Assembly: GCA_046349395.1 (NCBI GenBank)
Contig: JAXMCK010000004.1
Coordinates: 992,001 to 1,056,000, forward strand
Origin: JAXMCK01 sp046349395
Lineage (GTDB): Bacteria; Pseudomonadota; Alphaproteobacteria; Geminicoccales; Geminicoccaceae
Length of the DNA: 64,000 nt
Reading direction: 5' to 3'
In this document: positions 8,264 to 16,605 of the stretch, piece by piece
Numbering within the stretch: position 1 is the first letter of the stretch
Layout: each line of letters begins with the position of its first letter
Position numbers and translations under genes: made by a program
The notes under the pieces: model-generated
What the model was told of the DNA's origin: nothing
The model's input: only the letters and a program-made list of their open reading frames with translations
The model's database searches: none

Positions 8264-9439
8264 ATGAACATGGTGGTGCGCCGGCTCGGGCGCCGGCTGC
8301 GGCTGGGCGTCGTGGGCGGCGGGCCGGGATCCTTCATCGGCCCGGTGCATCGCGCGGCGGCCCGGCTCGACGAGCGGTTCGAGGTGGTGGCAGCCGCCCT
8401 TTCGTCAGATCCCGACCGGAGCCGGGAAGCGGCCGGCGACCTGCTGATCACCCCCGACCGCGCCTATCCCGACTGGCACCGCCTCATCGAGGGCGAACGG
8501 AACCGCGACGACGGGATCGACGCTCTTGCGGTCATGACCCCGAACGGCAGCCACTTCGCGATCGCTTCGGCGGCTCTGGATGCCGGCTTCGACGTCATCT
8601 GCGACAAGCCGCTGACCACCAATCTCGCGGATGCGATGGCCCTTGTCCGCAAGGTCCGCGAGACCGGCCTCGTCTTCTGCACCACCTACAACTACGCCGC
8701 CTACCCGATGGTGCGGCAGGCCAAGGCCATGGTGGCGGCCGGCGAGATCGGCGAGGTCCGCCAGATCCACGTCACCTACGTCCAGGGCCACAACGCCACC
8801 CTCGTCGAGGCCGACCCGTCCCGCCGTGGCTGGCGCTTCGACCCGGAGGAGGCCGGCGCGTCGCTCATCCTCGGCGACATCGGCAGCCACGCCCACCATC
8901 TGGGCGCCTATGTCGGCGGCACGGAGCTGGTTTCGGTCCTGGCCGACGTCGCTGCGACGGTGCCGGGCAGGACCAGCGACGACTACGCCGCTCTGCTCCT
9001 ACGGTTCGCCAACGGTGCCCGCGGCACCATGTGGGTGACCAACGCCGCCGCCGGCGGCGAGCACGGACTGGGCTTTCGCATCTTCGGCAGCAAGGGCGGC
9101 CTGGAATGGCACCAGGAGCAGCCCAACGAGTTGCGCCATCGCCGCCTCGGCGGGTTCGAGGAGATCCAGACCCGTCGCCTGCACGGGGCGCTGACACCGC
9201 TGGGCGAGCGGGCGACCCGGGTCGAGATCGGCCACCCCGAGGGCTATGTCGAGGCCTTCGCCAACCTCTACAAGGACGTCGCCGAGGCGATCGTCGCCCG
9301 CCGGACGGGCACGCCGTGCGATCCCTTGGCCCTGGAGTTCCCCACCGTGGTCGACGGTGCCCGGGGCATCGCGTTCATCGAGGCCGCAGTGGCCAGCGGC
9401 CTGTCGGGCCGTTGGGTCGACTGCGCCCTGCCGGCTTAG
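8264..9439 (+). CDS. Gfo/Idh/MocA family NAD(P)-dependent oxidoreductase
   Basis: A 391-aa dehydrogenase of the glucose-fructose oxidoreductase/inositol dehydrogenase family. The Rossmann glycine motif GVVGGGPGSF is at about residues 15-24. The conserved CDKPLTT (Lys115) and the catalytic-region GDIGSHAHHL follow, and the C-terminal half forms the substrate-binding sheet. A good GGAGG precedes the ATG. A GNAT gene follows 12 bp later. Members act on sugars, inositols or related polyols. No sugar transporter or kinase is nearby, so the substrate is undetermined. Confidence 0.9.
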   Translation: MNMVVRRLGRRLRLGVVGGGPGSFIGPVHRAAARLDERFEVVAAALSSDPDRSREAAGDLLITPDRAYPDWHRLIEGERNRDDGIDALAVMTPNGSHFAIASAALDAGFDVICDKPLTTNLADAMALVRKVRETGLVFCTTYNYAAYPMVRQAKAMVAAGEIGEVRQIHVTYVQGHNATLVEADPSRRGWRFDPEEAGASLILGDIGSHAHHLGAYVGGTELVSVLADVAATVPGRTSDDYAALLLRFANGARGTMWVTNAAAGGEHGLGFRIFGSKGGLEWHQEQPNELRHRRLGGFEEIQTRRLHGALTPLGERATRVEIGHPEGYVEAFANLYKDVAEAIVARRTGTPCDPLALEFPTVVDGARGIAFIEAAVASGLSGRWVDCALPA

Positions 9440-9451
9440 GGGCAGAGACCG

Positions 9452-9976
9452 ATGTCCGCCCTCAGCCCGCAGCGCCACGGCTCGCTCGTCGTCCGCCCCG
9501 CCGCCGCCGCCGATGCCGCCGAGATCGCCCGGGTCCAGGTGCAGAGCTGGCGCGAGACCTATCCCGGCATGGTGCCCCAGGAGCATCTCGACTCGCTGAG
9601 CGAGGCCGCCCACACCCGGCACTGGCGACGTGCGCTCGGGACCGGCGGGCCGGTGCTGGTAGCCACCTGGGAAGGTGGTGTCGTCGGCCTCGTCAGCGGC
9701 GGTCTCTCGCGCTGGCGCGAGGACGTGACTGGCGAGATCCACGTGCTGTACGTCCTGGCCGCCGCCCAGGGAAAGGGTATCGGCCGGGCGCTGTTCGACG
9801 CCGCACACTATGCGCTGGCCCGTCGCGGCCATCGTGGCCTCGCCGTCGGGGTGCTTGCGCTCAATCTGCGCGCACGGCGCTTCTACGAGCATCTGGGCGG
9901 CCAGATCGGTGGCGAGACGACGGTCTCGGTGGGCGGCGAGCGTCTGCGCGAGGTCGTCTATCTCTGGCCCGACTGA
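9452..9976 (+). CDS. GNAT family N-acetyltransferase
   Basis: A 174-aa acetyl-CoA-dependent acetyltransferase. The GNAT fold is visible from LVVRPAAAADAAEIARVQ onward. The acetyl-CoA pyrophosphate loop reads AAAQGKGIGRALFDAA (Q/R-x-x-G-x-G/A type), and motif B reads GVLALNLRARRFYEHLGG. The last strand ends REVVYLW. It follows the Gfo/Idh gene closely on the same strand, which suggests an operon, though the two have no obvious metabolic link. The substrate cannot be predicted from sequence. Confidence 0.88.
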   Translation: MSALSPQRHGSLVVRPAAAADAAEIARVQVQSWRETYPGMVPQEHLDSLSEAAHTRHWRRALGTGGPVLVATWEGGVVGLVSGGLSRWREDVTGEIHVLYVLAAAQGKGIGRALFDAAHYALARRGHRGLAVGVLALNLRARRFYEHLGGQIGGETTVSVGGERLREVVYLWPD

Positions 9977-10040
9977 GCGTCTCGCCTACCCCGGCCCATC
10001 GTCCTAGACTCCGGCCAACGCCCGGTCGGAGAACATCAGC

Positions 10041-10490
10041 ATGCGCTTGCGTGGCGCGGCTTCGGCCGTGCTCGCCCTCGTGACCGCTTGCTCGTCGCCT
10101 GAGTTGCCGACGCCGATCCTCCAAGGAACGGTCACCCACGTGCGCGACGGCGACACGCTCGTCGTCGCCGGCACGCCGGTGCGCCTGCAGGGGATCGCCG
10201 CACCCGAGCTCGACAGCAAGGCCGGGCGGCGGGCCGGCGATGCGCTGACGGCCCTGACCCTGCACCGCCAGCTGAGCTGCCAGCCCGACGGGACGAGGAG
10301 CTACGACCGGATCGTGGCGGTCTGCCGGCTCGACGGCCGCGACATCGGCGAGATCATGGTCGGTCGCGGCCTGGCGCGTGACTGTCCGCGCTACTCGGGC
10401 GGCCGCTATGCCGAGGCCGAGGCGCAGGCGAAGGCAGCGGGCATCAACCTCGCACGGCGTTACCGGCTGCCCGGCTACTGTGCCGCCTGA
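10041..10490 (+). CDS. Staphylococcal-nuclease-like (SNase) lipoprotein
   Basis: A 149-aa thermonuclease-fold protein. The N-terminus is a lipoprotein signal with lipobox LVTAC (Cys17), so it is probably membrane-anchored in the periplasm. SNase features are present: VRDGDTLVV (D36, D38), VRLQGI (R48), APEL (E56) and YDRIVAVC (R90). These match the Asp/Arg/Glu/Arg catalytic positions of the family. Four further cysteines (C80, C95, C115, C148) could form disulfides. GGAG sits eight bases before the ATG. The last 16 bp overlap the 3' end of the convergent mechanosensitive channel gene. Confidence 0.88.
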   Translation: MRLRGAASAVLALVTACSSPELPTPILQGTVTHVRDGDTLVVAGTPVRLQGIAAPELDSKAGRRAGDALTALTLHRQLSCQPDGTRSYDRIVAVCRLDGRDIGEIMVGRGLARDCPRYSGGRYAEAEAQAKAAGINLARRYRLPGYCAA

Positions 10491-12748
10491 GCGTCGAGGA
10501 CGGCGGCGGCACCGCCGGCCGCGGCGGCGCGCGGGCGAGGCTCCTCGCCGTCGACGCGGACGACCACCTCTCGCCCGACGAGCTGGACGCCGCTTCTCTG
10601 GAAGGCGTCGCGGATCCGCCGGTAGGCCTCGCGCCGGATCACGAACTGGGCACCCGGCCGGGCGATGAACTTGGCGGCTATGATCAGCGCGTTGTCCTCG
10701 ATGTTGCGGACACCCTGCGACTTCAAGGGATCGATGAAGCCGGGTGCCAGCTCGGGATCGGCCGCCAACTGCTTGCCGATATCCTTGATGATCTTCTTGA
10801 CCAGGTCGAGGTCGGTGTCGGTGGCGACCCGGAACTCCAGCCGCATCAGCGCCCAGTCGCGGGTCTGGTTGGTGAGCGAGGGGATCTTGCCGAAAGGCAG
10901 CGTGTGCACGGCACCGCGCTGGTGGCGTAGCTTCAGCGAGCGGAGCGAGATTCCCTCGACCGTGCCGCGGATGTTGCCGACCTCGACATAGTCGCCGAGG
11001 CGGAACGCGTCCTCCAGGAGGAAGAACACGCCCGAGAGGATGTCGTTGATGGTCTGCTGGGCGCCGAGGCCGATGGCGATGCCGACCACGCCCGCACCCG
11101 CCAGCAGCGGCCCGATCTGCACGCCGAGTGCGGAGAGGATCATCATGCCGATGATGGCGAGCAGCGCGATCTGCAGCACCTTGCGCAGCAGCGGCAGCAG
11201 GGTCTGCATCCGCTGCGCCCGGGTCGCCTCCGTATCGTCGCGAGCGCGATCGAGCATGCCGTCGATCCAGCGCTCCATCAGCGCCCAGGCGACCACGCCG
11301 ATCAGGATGACGAGACCGATGTCGAGGGCGGCGCGGAAGGCGACGGCGAAGAAGCCGTCGCTGGCGGTGCCGATGTCCCACAGCACGGCGATGGCGGCGA
11401 GGCCGCCGCCGAAGAGGGCGGCCCACACCACGGTCATCAGCCGCTCGACGTGGGCGATGGCCGAGGCCTGACGGTCGAACGTCGGCGGTGGCGGCGAGGC
11501 CGGCAGGGCGTCGCCGAACTCGTCGGTCGTCGGTAGCGGCGCCTCGGGCCCTTGTGCGGCAGCGCCGACCATGTCGGCCGGCAGCACGCCGAAGAAGCGC
11601 TCGAGCGCCGGCCGGATGAGGAGACCCAGCGTCGGCACGAGGGTCGCCACCAGGATCGAGAGCTGGGCCCTGGGTCCGATGTTCGGCTCGTTGTGCATGG
11701 CGGCCTGGGCCAGCAGCAGCCACAGGCCGGCCAGGAACAGGGTGGCCAGGATCGGCCAGCCGGCCACGAGCGAGCGCCCACGGCCCGACAGCCTGAGCTG
11801 GGTCGCGATGCCGGCGGTGATCGCCTCGTGGTGGGCCCAGGCGGCGTAACCCAGATAGGCGAACGGCAGGATGCTGAAGGGCATGGCTACGGCCGTCACC
11901 TCGTCCCGCGGCACGCCGAGGCCCGAGAGGGTCCGGGCGATGAAGGAGGAGAGACCCATCAGGAACACGGAAACGAGGGCCGTCCGGTAGACCGCGCGCG
12001 CTGCGGGATCGCCGAGCGGGATCACCCGTAGGTCGTGGTGCCAGGGGTCGCAGAGCAGGCGCAGCACCACCATCGTGACGAAGAAGAGCGCGAAGAAATG
12101 GAGCAGCTCGACCAGGATGATCGGTGCCGCCGGATGTTCCGGATGCATGACGATGTAGCAGCCGATGATCGCCAGCAGGAACGCGACGGCCGGCACGAGG
12201 TCGAGAACGAGGCGCCCGAGCATCCGCCAGAACAGCCCCGGCGCCCGCCCATGCGCCTCGAGGGCCCGCCGCCGGCCACGCAGCAGGCGACCCGTCAGCA
12301 GCAGAGCCACGGTGCCGACGCCGATCGCGAGGCCGATGTGACCCGCGACCAGCACGGGATCGAGCGGCGCATCGATGCCGCGCGGCTTGGCGAAGACGGC
12401 GGCGATCGCCTCGGGGACGCGGCCGCGTGCGCTGGACAGCTCGCGAAAGCGGCGCGCATAGAAGTCGAGCGGGGATTCTTCGGCCGCTGCCGCCGCTTCG
12501 GCGCTCCGCCGCTGCATCTCGCCGCCGAGTGTGGTGCGTAGCGCCTCGCGCACCTGCTGGTCGTCCATGACGGCCAACACCGCATCGAGCTGCTCAGGAG
12601 TCATGCCCGAGGGGAACGCCGCGATCAGGTCCTGGACCCGATCGCCGACCTTGTCTGTCGCGGGCGTTTCGGCAGCAAAGGCTGCGGTGCCGGAAACCAG
12701 CACCGCAAGCCAGAGGAGCAGGGCGGCGAGGCGCGCCACCCTCGGCAC
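10475..12748 (-). CDS. Large MscS family mechanosensitive ion channel
   Basis: A 757-aa inner-membrane channel of the multi-domain MscS type (YbiO/YnaI-like). A signal peptide (first 25 residues, ending AFAA) precedes a short periplasmic part rich in Ala/Glu. About ten hydrophobic segments follow, then the MscS pore and beta domain (GVVGIAIGLGAQQTINDILSG, then FRLGDYVEVGNIRGTVEGI) and the cytoplasmic alpha/beta vestibule (RLEFRVATDTDL onward). A cytoplasmic insertion around residues 390-430 is Pro/Ala-rich. It lies 16 bp downstream of the Wzc-type gene on the same strand and is probably the last gene of that run. Confidence 0.9.
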   Translation of the reverse strand: MPRVARLAALLLWLAVLVSGTAAFAAETPATDKVGDRVQDLIAAFPSGMTPEQLDAVLAVMDDQQVREALRTTLGGEMQRRSAEAAAAAEESPLDFYARRFRELSSARGRVPEAIAAVFAKPRGIDAPLDPVLVAGHIGLAIGVGTVALLLTGRLLRGRRRALEAHGRAPGLFWRMLGRLVLDLVPAVAFLLAIIGCYIVMHPEHPAAPIILVELLHFFALFFVTMVVLRLLCDPWHHDLRVIPLGDPAARAVYRTALVSVFLMGLSSFIARTLSGLGVPRDEVTAVAMPFSILPFAYLGYAAWAHHEAITAGIATQLRLSGRGRSLVAGWPILATLFLAGLWLLLAQAAMHNEPNIGPRAQLSILVATLVPTLGLLIRPALERFFGVLPADMVGAAAQGPEAPLPTTDEFGDALPASPPPPTFDRQASAIAHVERLMTVVWAALFGGGLAAIAVLWDIGTASDGFFAVAFRAALDIGLVILIGVVAWALMERWIDGMLDRARDDTEATRAQRMQTLLPLLRKVLQIALLAIIGMMILSALGVQIGPLLAGAGVVGIAIGLGAQQTINDILSGVFFLLEDAFRLGDYVEVGNIRGTVEGISLRSLKLRHQRGAVHTLPFGKIPSLTNQTRDWALMRLEFRVATDTDLDLVKKIIKDIGKQLAADPELAPGFIDPLKSQGVRNIEDNALIIAAKFIARPGAQFVIRREAYRRIRDAFQRSGVQLVGREVVVRVDGEEPRPRAAAAGGAAAVLDAQAAQ

Positions 12749-12764
12749 GGCGGTCGGCCGCCGG

Positions 12765-15038
12765 TCAGTTCACGTAGTAGCGGCTGCTCCGCGTGTAGTA
12801 CTGGCCGATGTCGCCATAACCGTACTGGGCGTGCTTGCGCAGGTCGATCTGCGAGAGCACGGCACCCGCCGGGTCGACGCCGGCGTCGCGCAGCGCCTGG
12901 ACGCTGTCTTTGGCGGCACTCTCGATCGTCTTGCCCCACTGCACCACGAACACCACGCGGTCGGCGAGCGTCGCCGCGACCTTGCTGTCCGTCACGCTGG
13001 CGACGGGCGGCGTATCCAGGATGATCAGATCGTACATCTCGCGGCAGCGCTTCAGCAGATCCTTCATGCGATCGCTCTCGATGAGCTCCGTCGGAGTGGT
13101 CGTCTGCATCTTCACCGGCAGGAAGTGGATGCCGGATTCGAGGTCGTTGTGGATGACCTCCTCCAGGCTCCGCTCGCCGCTGACATATTCGACGATGCCG
13201 GACGACACCTGCCAGCCCAGGGCGCGGTGCACCGAGGGGTGGCGCAGGTCGAGGTCGATCAGCAGCACGCGCTTCTGCGAGCGCGCCACGAGCGCCGCGA
13301 GGCTGACCGCCATCGTCGTCTTGCCCTCTTCGGGCAGCGACGAGGTGAACAGCACCACCTTCGGCGGGTCGGTCGGACTCGACAGCTTCAGGGCCGTGAG
13401 GATCGACCGGATCGCCTCGGCATAGGCCGACAGCGGCTTCTCAAGCAGATACTGGTGCGGCTTCTGGTTCCGCTTCAGCCGATCGAGATGCGGGACGAGA
13501 CCGATGGTGGGCAGGCCCAGCGTGTGCTCGACCTCGCGCGCACTACGCAGGCCGCGGTCGAGGCCCTCGAGCAGCAAGGCCAGCAGCGAGGCCAGCATCG
13601 CCGAGATCGTGAAGCCAGCAGCCGCGATCAGCTTGGTGCCGGGCGTGCTCGGCGAGGTGGGCGGTGCCGCGACGTTGACGACGCGGACGTCGGGGTCGAT
13701 CAGGCCCTCCTGCTGCTTCGTCTCCTGCAGTCGCTGGAGCAGCTGGGCGTAGAGTTCCTGATTGGACTGCGCGACGCGCTCCAGCTCGTGCAGATGGATC
13801 GCCGCTTCCTTGTCCTTGCTGTTGCGGGTGCTGAGGCCGTCGAGCTGCCCCTGGATGGTGGCGACCCGGGCCGACGCGACCCTCACGTCGTTGTCGAGCA
13901 CTTGGGTGATCCGGTCGATCTCCGCCCGGATCTTCCCCTGCAACTGGTCCTTCTCGTTCTGGAGCCAGACCATGCGGGGATGCTTCTCGCCGTAGAGGGT
14001 CCGAAGCTCGGCCTCCTGGCGCAGGAGCTCCGTCTCCTGGGAGCGAAGATTGACGATGACCGGCGACGAGACGACCTCGGCGATCGAGTCCACCGCCTTG
14101 CCCTGCGAGCGCAGGTCACGGACGAGACGGAGCTTGGCCTGCGCCGCGGACAGATCGCCCTTGGCCTGGATCAGCGAACCGTTCATGTCACCGAGCTGCT
14201 GGTCGTTCAGGGTCGGGCCGTCGCCGGCGCTGGAGATGAGGTTGTGCTCGGCGCGATAGCGCTCGACATCGGCCTCGGACTTCGCGACTTCCTGCTTCAT
14301 CTCGGCCACGCGCTGGTCGAGCCAGGTCGACGCCTTGGTGGTCGCACCCGACATCTGCTTGCGCTGGTCGTCGACGAACAGGTCGGCGATGCGCGTCGCG
14401 ATGACCGCGGCCTTGTCTCGGTCCTGTGAGGTGAAGTTGATGTCGATCAGGTAGGACGTGCCGGCCACGCCATAGGTCGCGCTGCTCGAGAACCTGCTGA
14501 TCGCTCGCTCACGTGCAAGACGCGGCGCATCGCTCTCGAGAACCGGTTCCGTCTCCTTGGCGAGACCCGTCGCGATCAGCCACTCGTTAGGCAGGAGCGC
14601 CAGCACCGAATCCGTGATCTTCGACAGATCGAGCGGCGACTGCTGGTCTGGCGGCAGCAGCGCCAGATTGAACTCGGGATCGTCGAACAGCTTCAGGTCG
14701 GTCATCACCTTTTCGACGAAGCCGCGCGACTGCATCAGGGCGATGGTGGTCGCCATGGTCTGGCTGTCCGCCGGGAGCCCGGACAGCACCGCCTGCGTAT
14801 TGATCACGTTGGTCGTCCGCGGATCGACCATGATCGTCGCTTTGGCGGTGTAGGCGGTGGTGATGCGGGATCCGACGGCAGCGGCGGCAAGCGTGCCGAT
14901 GGCCGTGATCGCGGCGATCAGCCATCGACGTCGCCAGATCACGCTCAACAGTGCGGTGAGGTCGATGGTCTGGCTGTCCGCCGCACTGGCGGCCTTCGCC
15001 TCGGAGCCCTTACCGTCGGACTTAGCTTTGGAGACCAT
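12765..15038 (-). CDS. Wzc-type polysaccharide co-polymerase / tyrosine kinase
   Basis: A 757-aa inner-membrane bacterial tyrosine kinase controlling exopolysaccharide chain length and export. Parts in order: N-terminal Wzz domain with a first membrane helix (IWRRRWLIAAITAIGTLAAA), a long periplasmic coiled-coil/GNVR region, a second membrane helix near 435-455, and a cytoplasmic BY-kinase domain. Walker A is SSLPEEGKTT (Lys573), Walker A' LLIDLDLRHP and Walker B LIILDTPP. The C-terminal tail is a tyrosine cluster (YGYGDIGQYYTRSSRYYVN) for autophosphorylation. No glycosyltransferase, flippase or outer-membrane exporter gene is adjacent, which is unusual. Confidence 0.93.
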   Translation of the reverse strand: MVSKAKSDGKGSEAKAASAADSQTIDLTALLSVIWRRRWLIAAITAIGTLAAAAVGSRITTAYTAKATIMVDPRTTNVINTQAVLSGLPADSQTMATTIALMQSRGFVEKVMTDLKLFDDPEFNLALLPPDQQSPLDLSKITDSVLALLPNEWLIATGLAKETEPVLESDAPRLARERAISRFSSSATYGVAGTSYLIDINFTSQDRDKAAVIATRIADLFVDDQRKQMSGATTKASTWLDQRVAEMKQEVAKSEADVERYRAEHNLISSAGDGPTLNDQQLGDMNGSLIQAKGDLSAAQAKLRLVRDLRSQGKAVDSIAEVVSSPVIVNLRSQETELLRQEAELRTLYGEKHPRMVWLQNEKDQLQGKIRAEIDRITQVLDNDVRVASARVATIQGQLDGLSTRNSKDKEAAIHLHELERVAQSNQELYAQLLQRLQETKQQEGLIDPDVRVVNVAAPPTSPSTPGTKLIAAAGFTISAMLASLLALLLEGLDRGLRSAREVEHTLGLPTIGLVPHLDRLKRNQKPHQYLLEKPLSAYAEAIRSILTALKLSSPTDPPKVVLFTSSLPEEGKTTMAVSLAALVARSQKRVLLIDLDLRHPSVHRALGWQVSSGIVEYVSGERSLEEVIHNDLESGIHFLPVKMQTTTPTELIESDRMKDLLKRCREMYDLIILDTPPVASVTDSKVAATLADRVVFVVQWGKTIESAAKDSVQALRDAGVDPAGAVLSQIDLRKHAQYGYGDIGQYYTRSSRYYVN

Positions 15039-15252
15039 AGATCAGACCTGCTTTCCCGATGCAGTGGAGATCGACCAACGGAGACAGCGCGCGTCCCGCA
15101 GGCCGCACGTCGGATTTCTGGTCAGATCACCGCAGACCTGACTTTTGCCATCCCCGTTCCCGCAGTGCAACATGGATCGGCTCACCACGACGTGAAGCAT
15201 CCTTCATGGATGCCAACCCGCGACACTCGGTCCCCGCAACCATGACGCTCCC

Positions 15253-16578
15253 TCAATCCTCGCGCATGCCGCGCCGAAAGGTATCCGTGAGTGGTGCGAG
15301 CAGATAATCTAGCATCGTCCGCTCCTTGGTCACGATCATCACCTCGGCCGGCATACCCGGGGTCAGCACGACGTGCTGGTCGAGATGCTCCAGTTCCTTC
15401 GGATCCACCTTAACCTTCGCCGCGAAATAGGGCTCGTTGGTGCGCTGATCGAGCATGCGGTCCGCTGAAACGCTCGTGACCACCCCATCGATCCGCGGCA
15501 GGTGCCGCTGCCGATAGGCGGTCAGGTGGACGATCGCCGCCTGGCCGACGCCGACATCGTCGATGTCGTTCGGCGAGACGCGGGCCTCGAGGATCAGCTC
15601 GTCACCCAAAGGAACGATGTCGACCAGCGGGTCGCCGGGATGGATGACGCCGCCGATGGTCCGCTGCCGCACATCGACAGCCGTCCCGTCGACCGGGGCG
15701 ACCACGACGGTGCGGGTCATGCGGTCGCGCGCCCGGTCGATGCGGTCCTGCAGTTCGCGGACCTCGGTCTGCGTTGCCGCGAGCTTCTCGGCCACCTCGG
15801 CGTGGAACTGCTGCTCGGTCGAGTCGATCTGCTGCCGGGCCTCGGCCGCCGCTTCCTTGGCACGCTCGATCTCGCTCACGCTCGCGGCCGACGCGCGGTC
15901 GAGATCCTCCCGCGTGCGCAGCAGGGTCAGCAGACGCGGCTTGCGCTCCAGGCCCTTCTTCAGGAGGTCGTTGACGACGTCGATCTCCTCCTCGGTGAGC
16001 CGACGCTGTGCGGCGTAGCTCTTCACACCCACCTCGAGGCCGGCCAGAGCGTCCTCTTCCTTGGCGGCCCGACGTTCCAGCACCTCGATCTGGCTGGCGA
16101 GCGAGGAAGCCCGTACCTGCGCCTGCCGCGTCTCGGCCTGGATCGCATTCGCCACATAGGGATCGGTACGCGCCTTCTCCATCAGATCGGCCGGGAAGTT
16201 CAGCTCCGGTTGGCCGGCCTGCTCGGCCATCAGCCGGGTCAGCTCGGCCCGTTTCGCGTACCAGCGGGCTTCGACCTCGGCCAACTCCGACTGGGACTGG
16301 GTCCCGTCGAGCCGGAAGAGCGGCTGTCCGGCTTTAACCTTGTCGCCGTCCTTCACCAGGATCTCGGAGATGATCCCGCCCTCGAGATGCTGGACCGTCT
16401 TGCGATGGCTGGCCGGTGCCACCACCCCCGGAGCAATGGCCGCACCGACCAGCGGTGCCGTCGAGGCCCAGGTGCCGAGGCCACCGAAGAAGAGCAGGCC
16501 GATCGCGGTGCCGGCGATCAGCGCCGGGCGGATGGAGGTACTCTTCTCGAAGCTCTTGCCGCTGATGTGTTTTTGCAT
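15253..16578 (-). CDS. HlyD family type I secretion membrane-fusion protein
   Basis: A 441-aa periplasmic adaptor linking a type I secretion ABC transporter to an outer-membrane TolC-like channel. One N-terminal membrane helix (about 20-40) is followed by the first lipoyl half (KTVQHLEGGIISEILVKDGDKVKAGQPL), long coiled-coil hairpins (about 90-270), the second lipoyl half and the beta-barrel domain. That domain carries IGGVIHPGDPLVDIVPLGDELILEARV in part, as in PrtE/HlyD. It lies 27 bp downstream of the ABC ATPase gene, the usual T1SS order. No TolC-like gene is in the window. Confidence 0.93.
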   Translation of the reverse strand: MQKHISGKSFEKSTSIRPALIAGTAIGLLFFGGLGTWASTAPLVGAAIAPGVVAPASHRKTVQHLEGGIISEILVKDGDKVKAGQPLFRLDGTQSQSELAEVEARWYAKRAELTRLMAEQAGQPELNFPADLMEKARTDPYVANAIQAETRQAQVRASSLASQIEVLERRAAKEEDALAGLEVGVKSYAAQRRLTEEEIDVVNDLLKKGLERKPRLLTLLRTREDLDRASAASVSEIERAKEAAAEARQQIDSTEQQFHAEVAEKLAATQTEVRELQDRIDRARDRMTRTVVVAPVDGTAVDVRQRTIGGVIHPGDPLVDIVPLGDELILEARVSPNDIDDVGVGQAAIVHLTAYRQRHLPRIDGVVTSVSADRMLDQRTNEPYFAAKVKVDPKELEHLDQHVVLTPGMPAEVMIVTKERTMLDYLLAPLTDTFRRGMRED

Positions 16579-16605
16579 GCGCCGTCTCCGTCGCCGTCTA
16601 GCGCG

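Noticed and set aside
12531..14429. 632-codon + strand open frame opposite the Wzc kinase gene
   Set aside because: Complete overlap with a gene showing Walker A/A'/B and a tyrosine tail. The + strand product lacks any recognisable domain.
10475..15038. Exactly equal lengths (757 aa) of the MscS channel and the Wzc kinase
   Set aside because: The two proteins have no shared sequence or fold; the equal length is coincidence.
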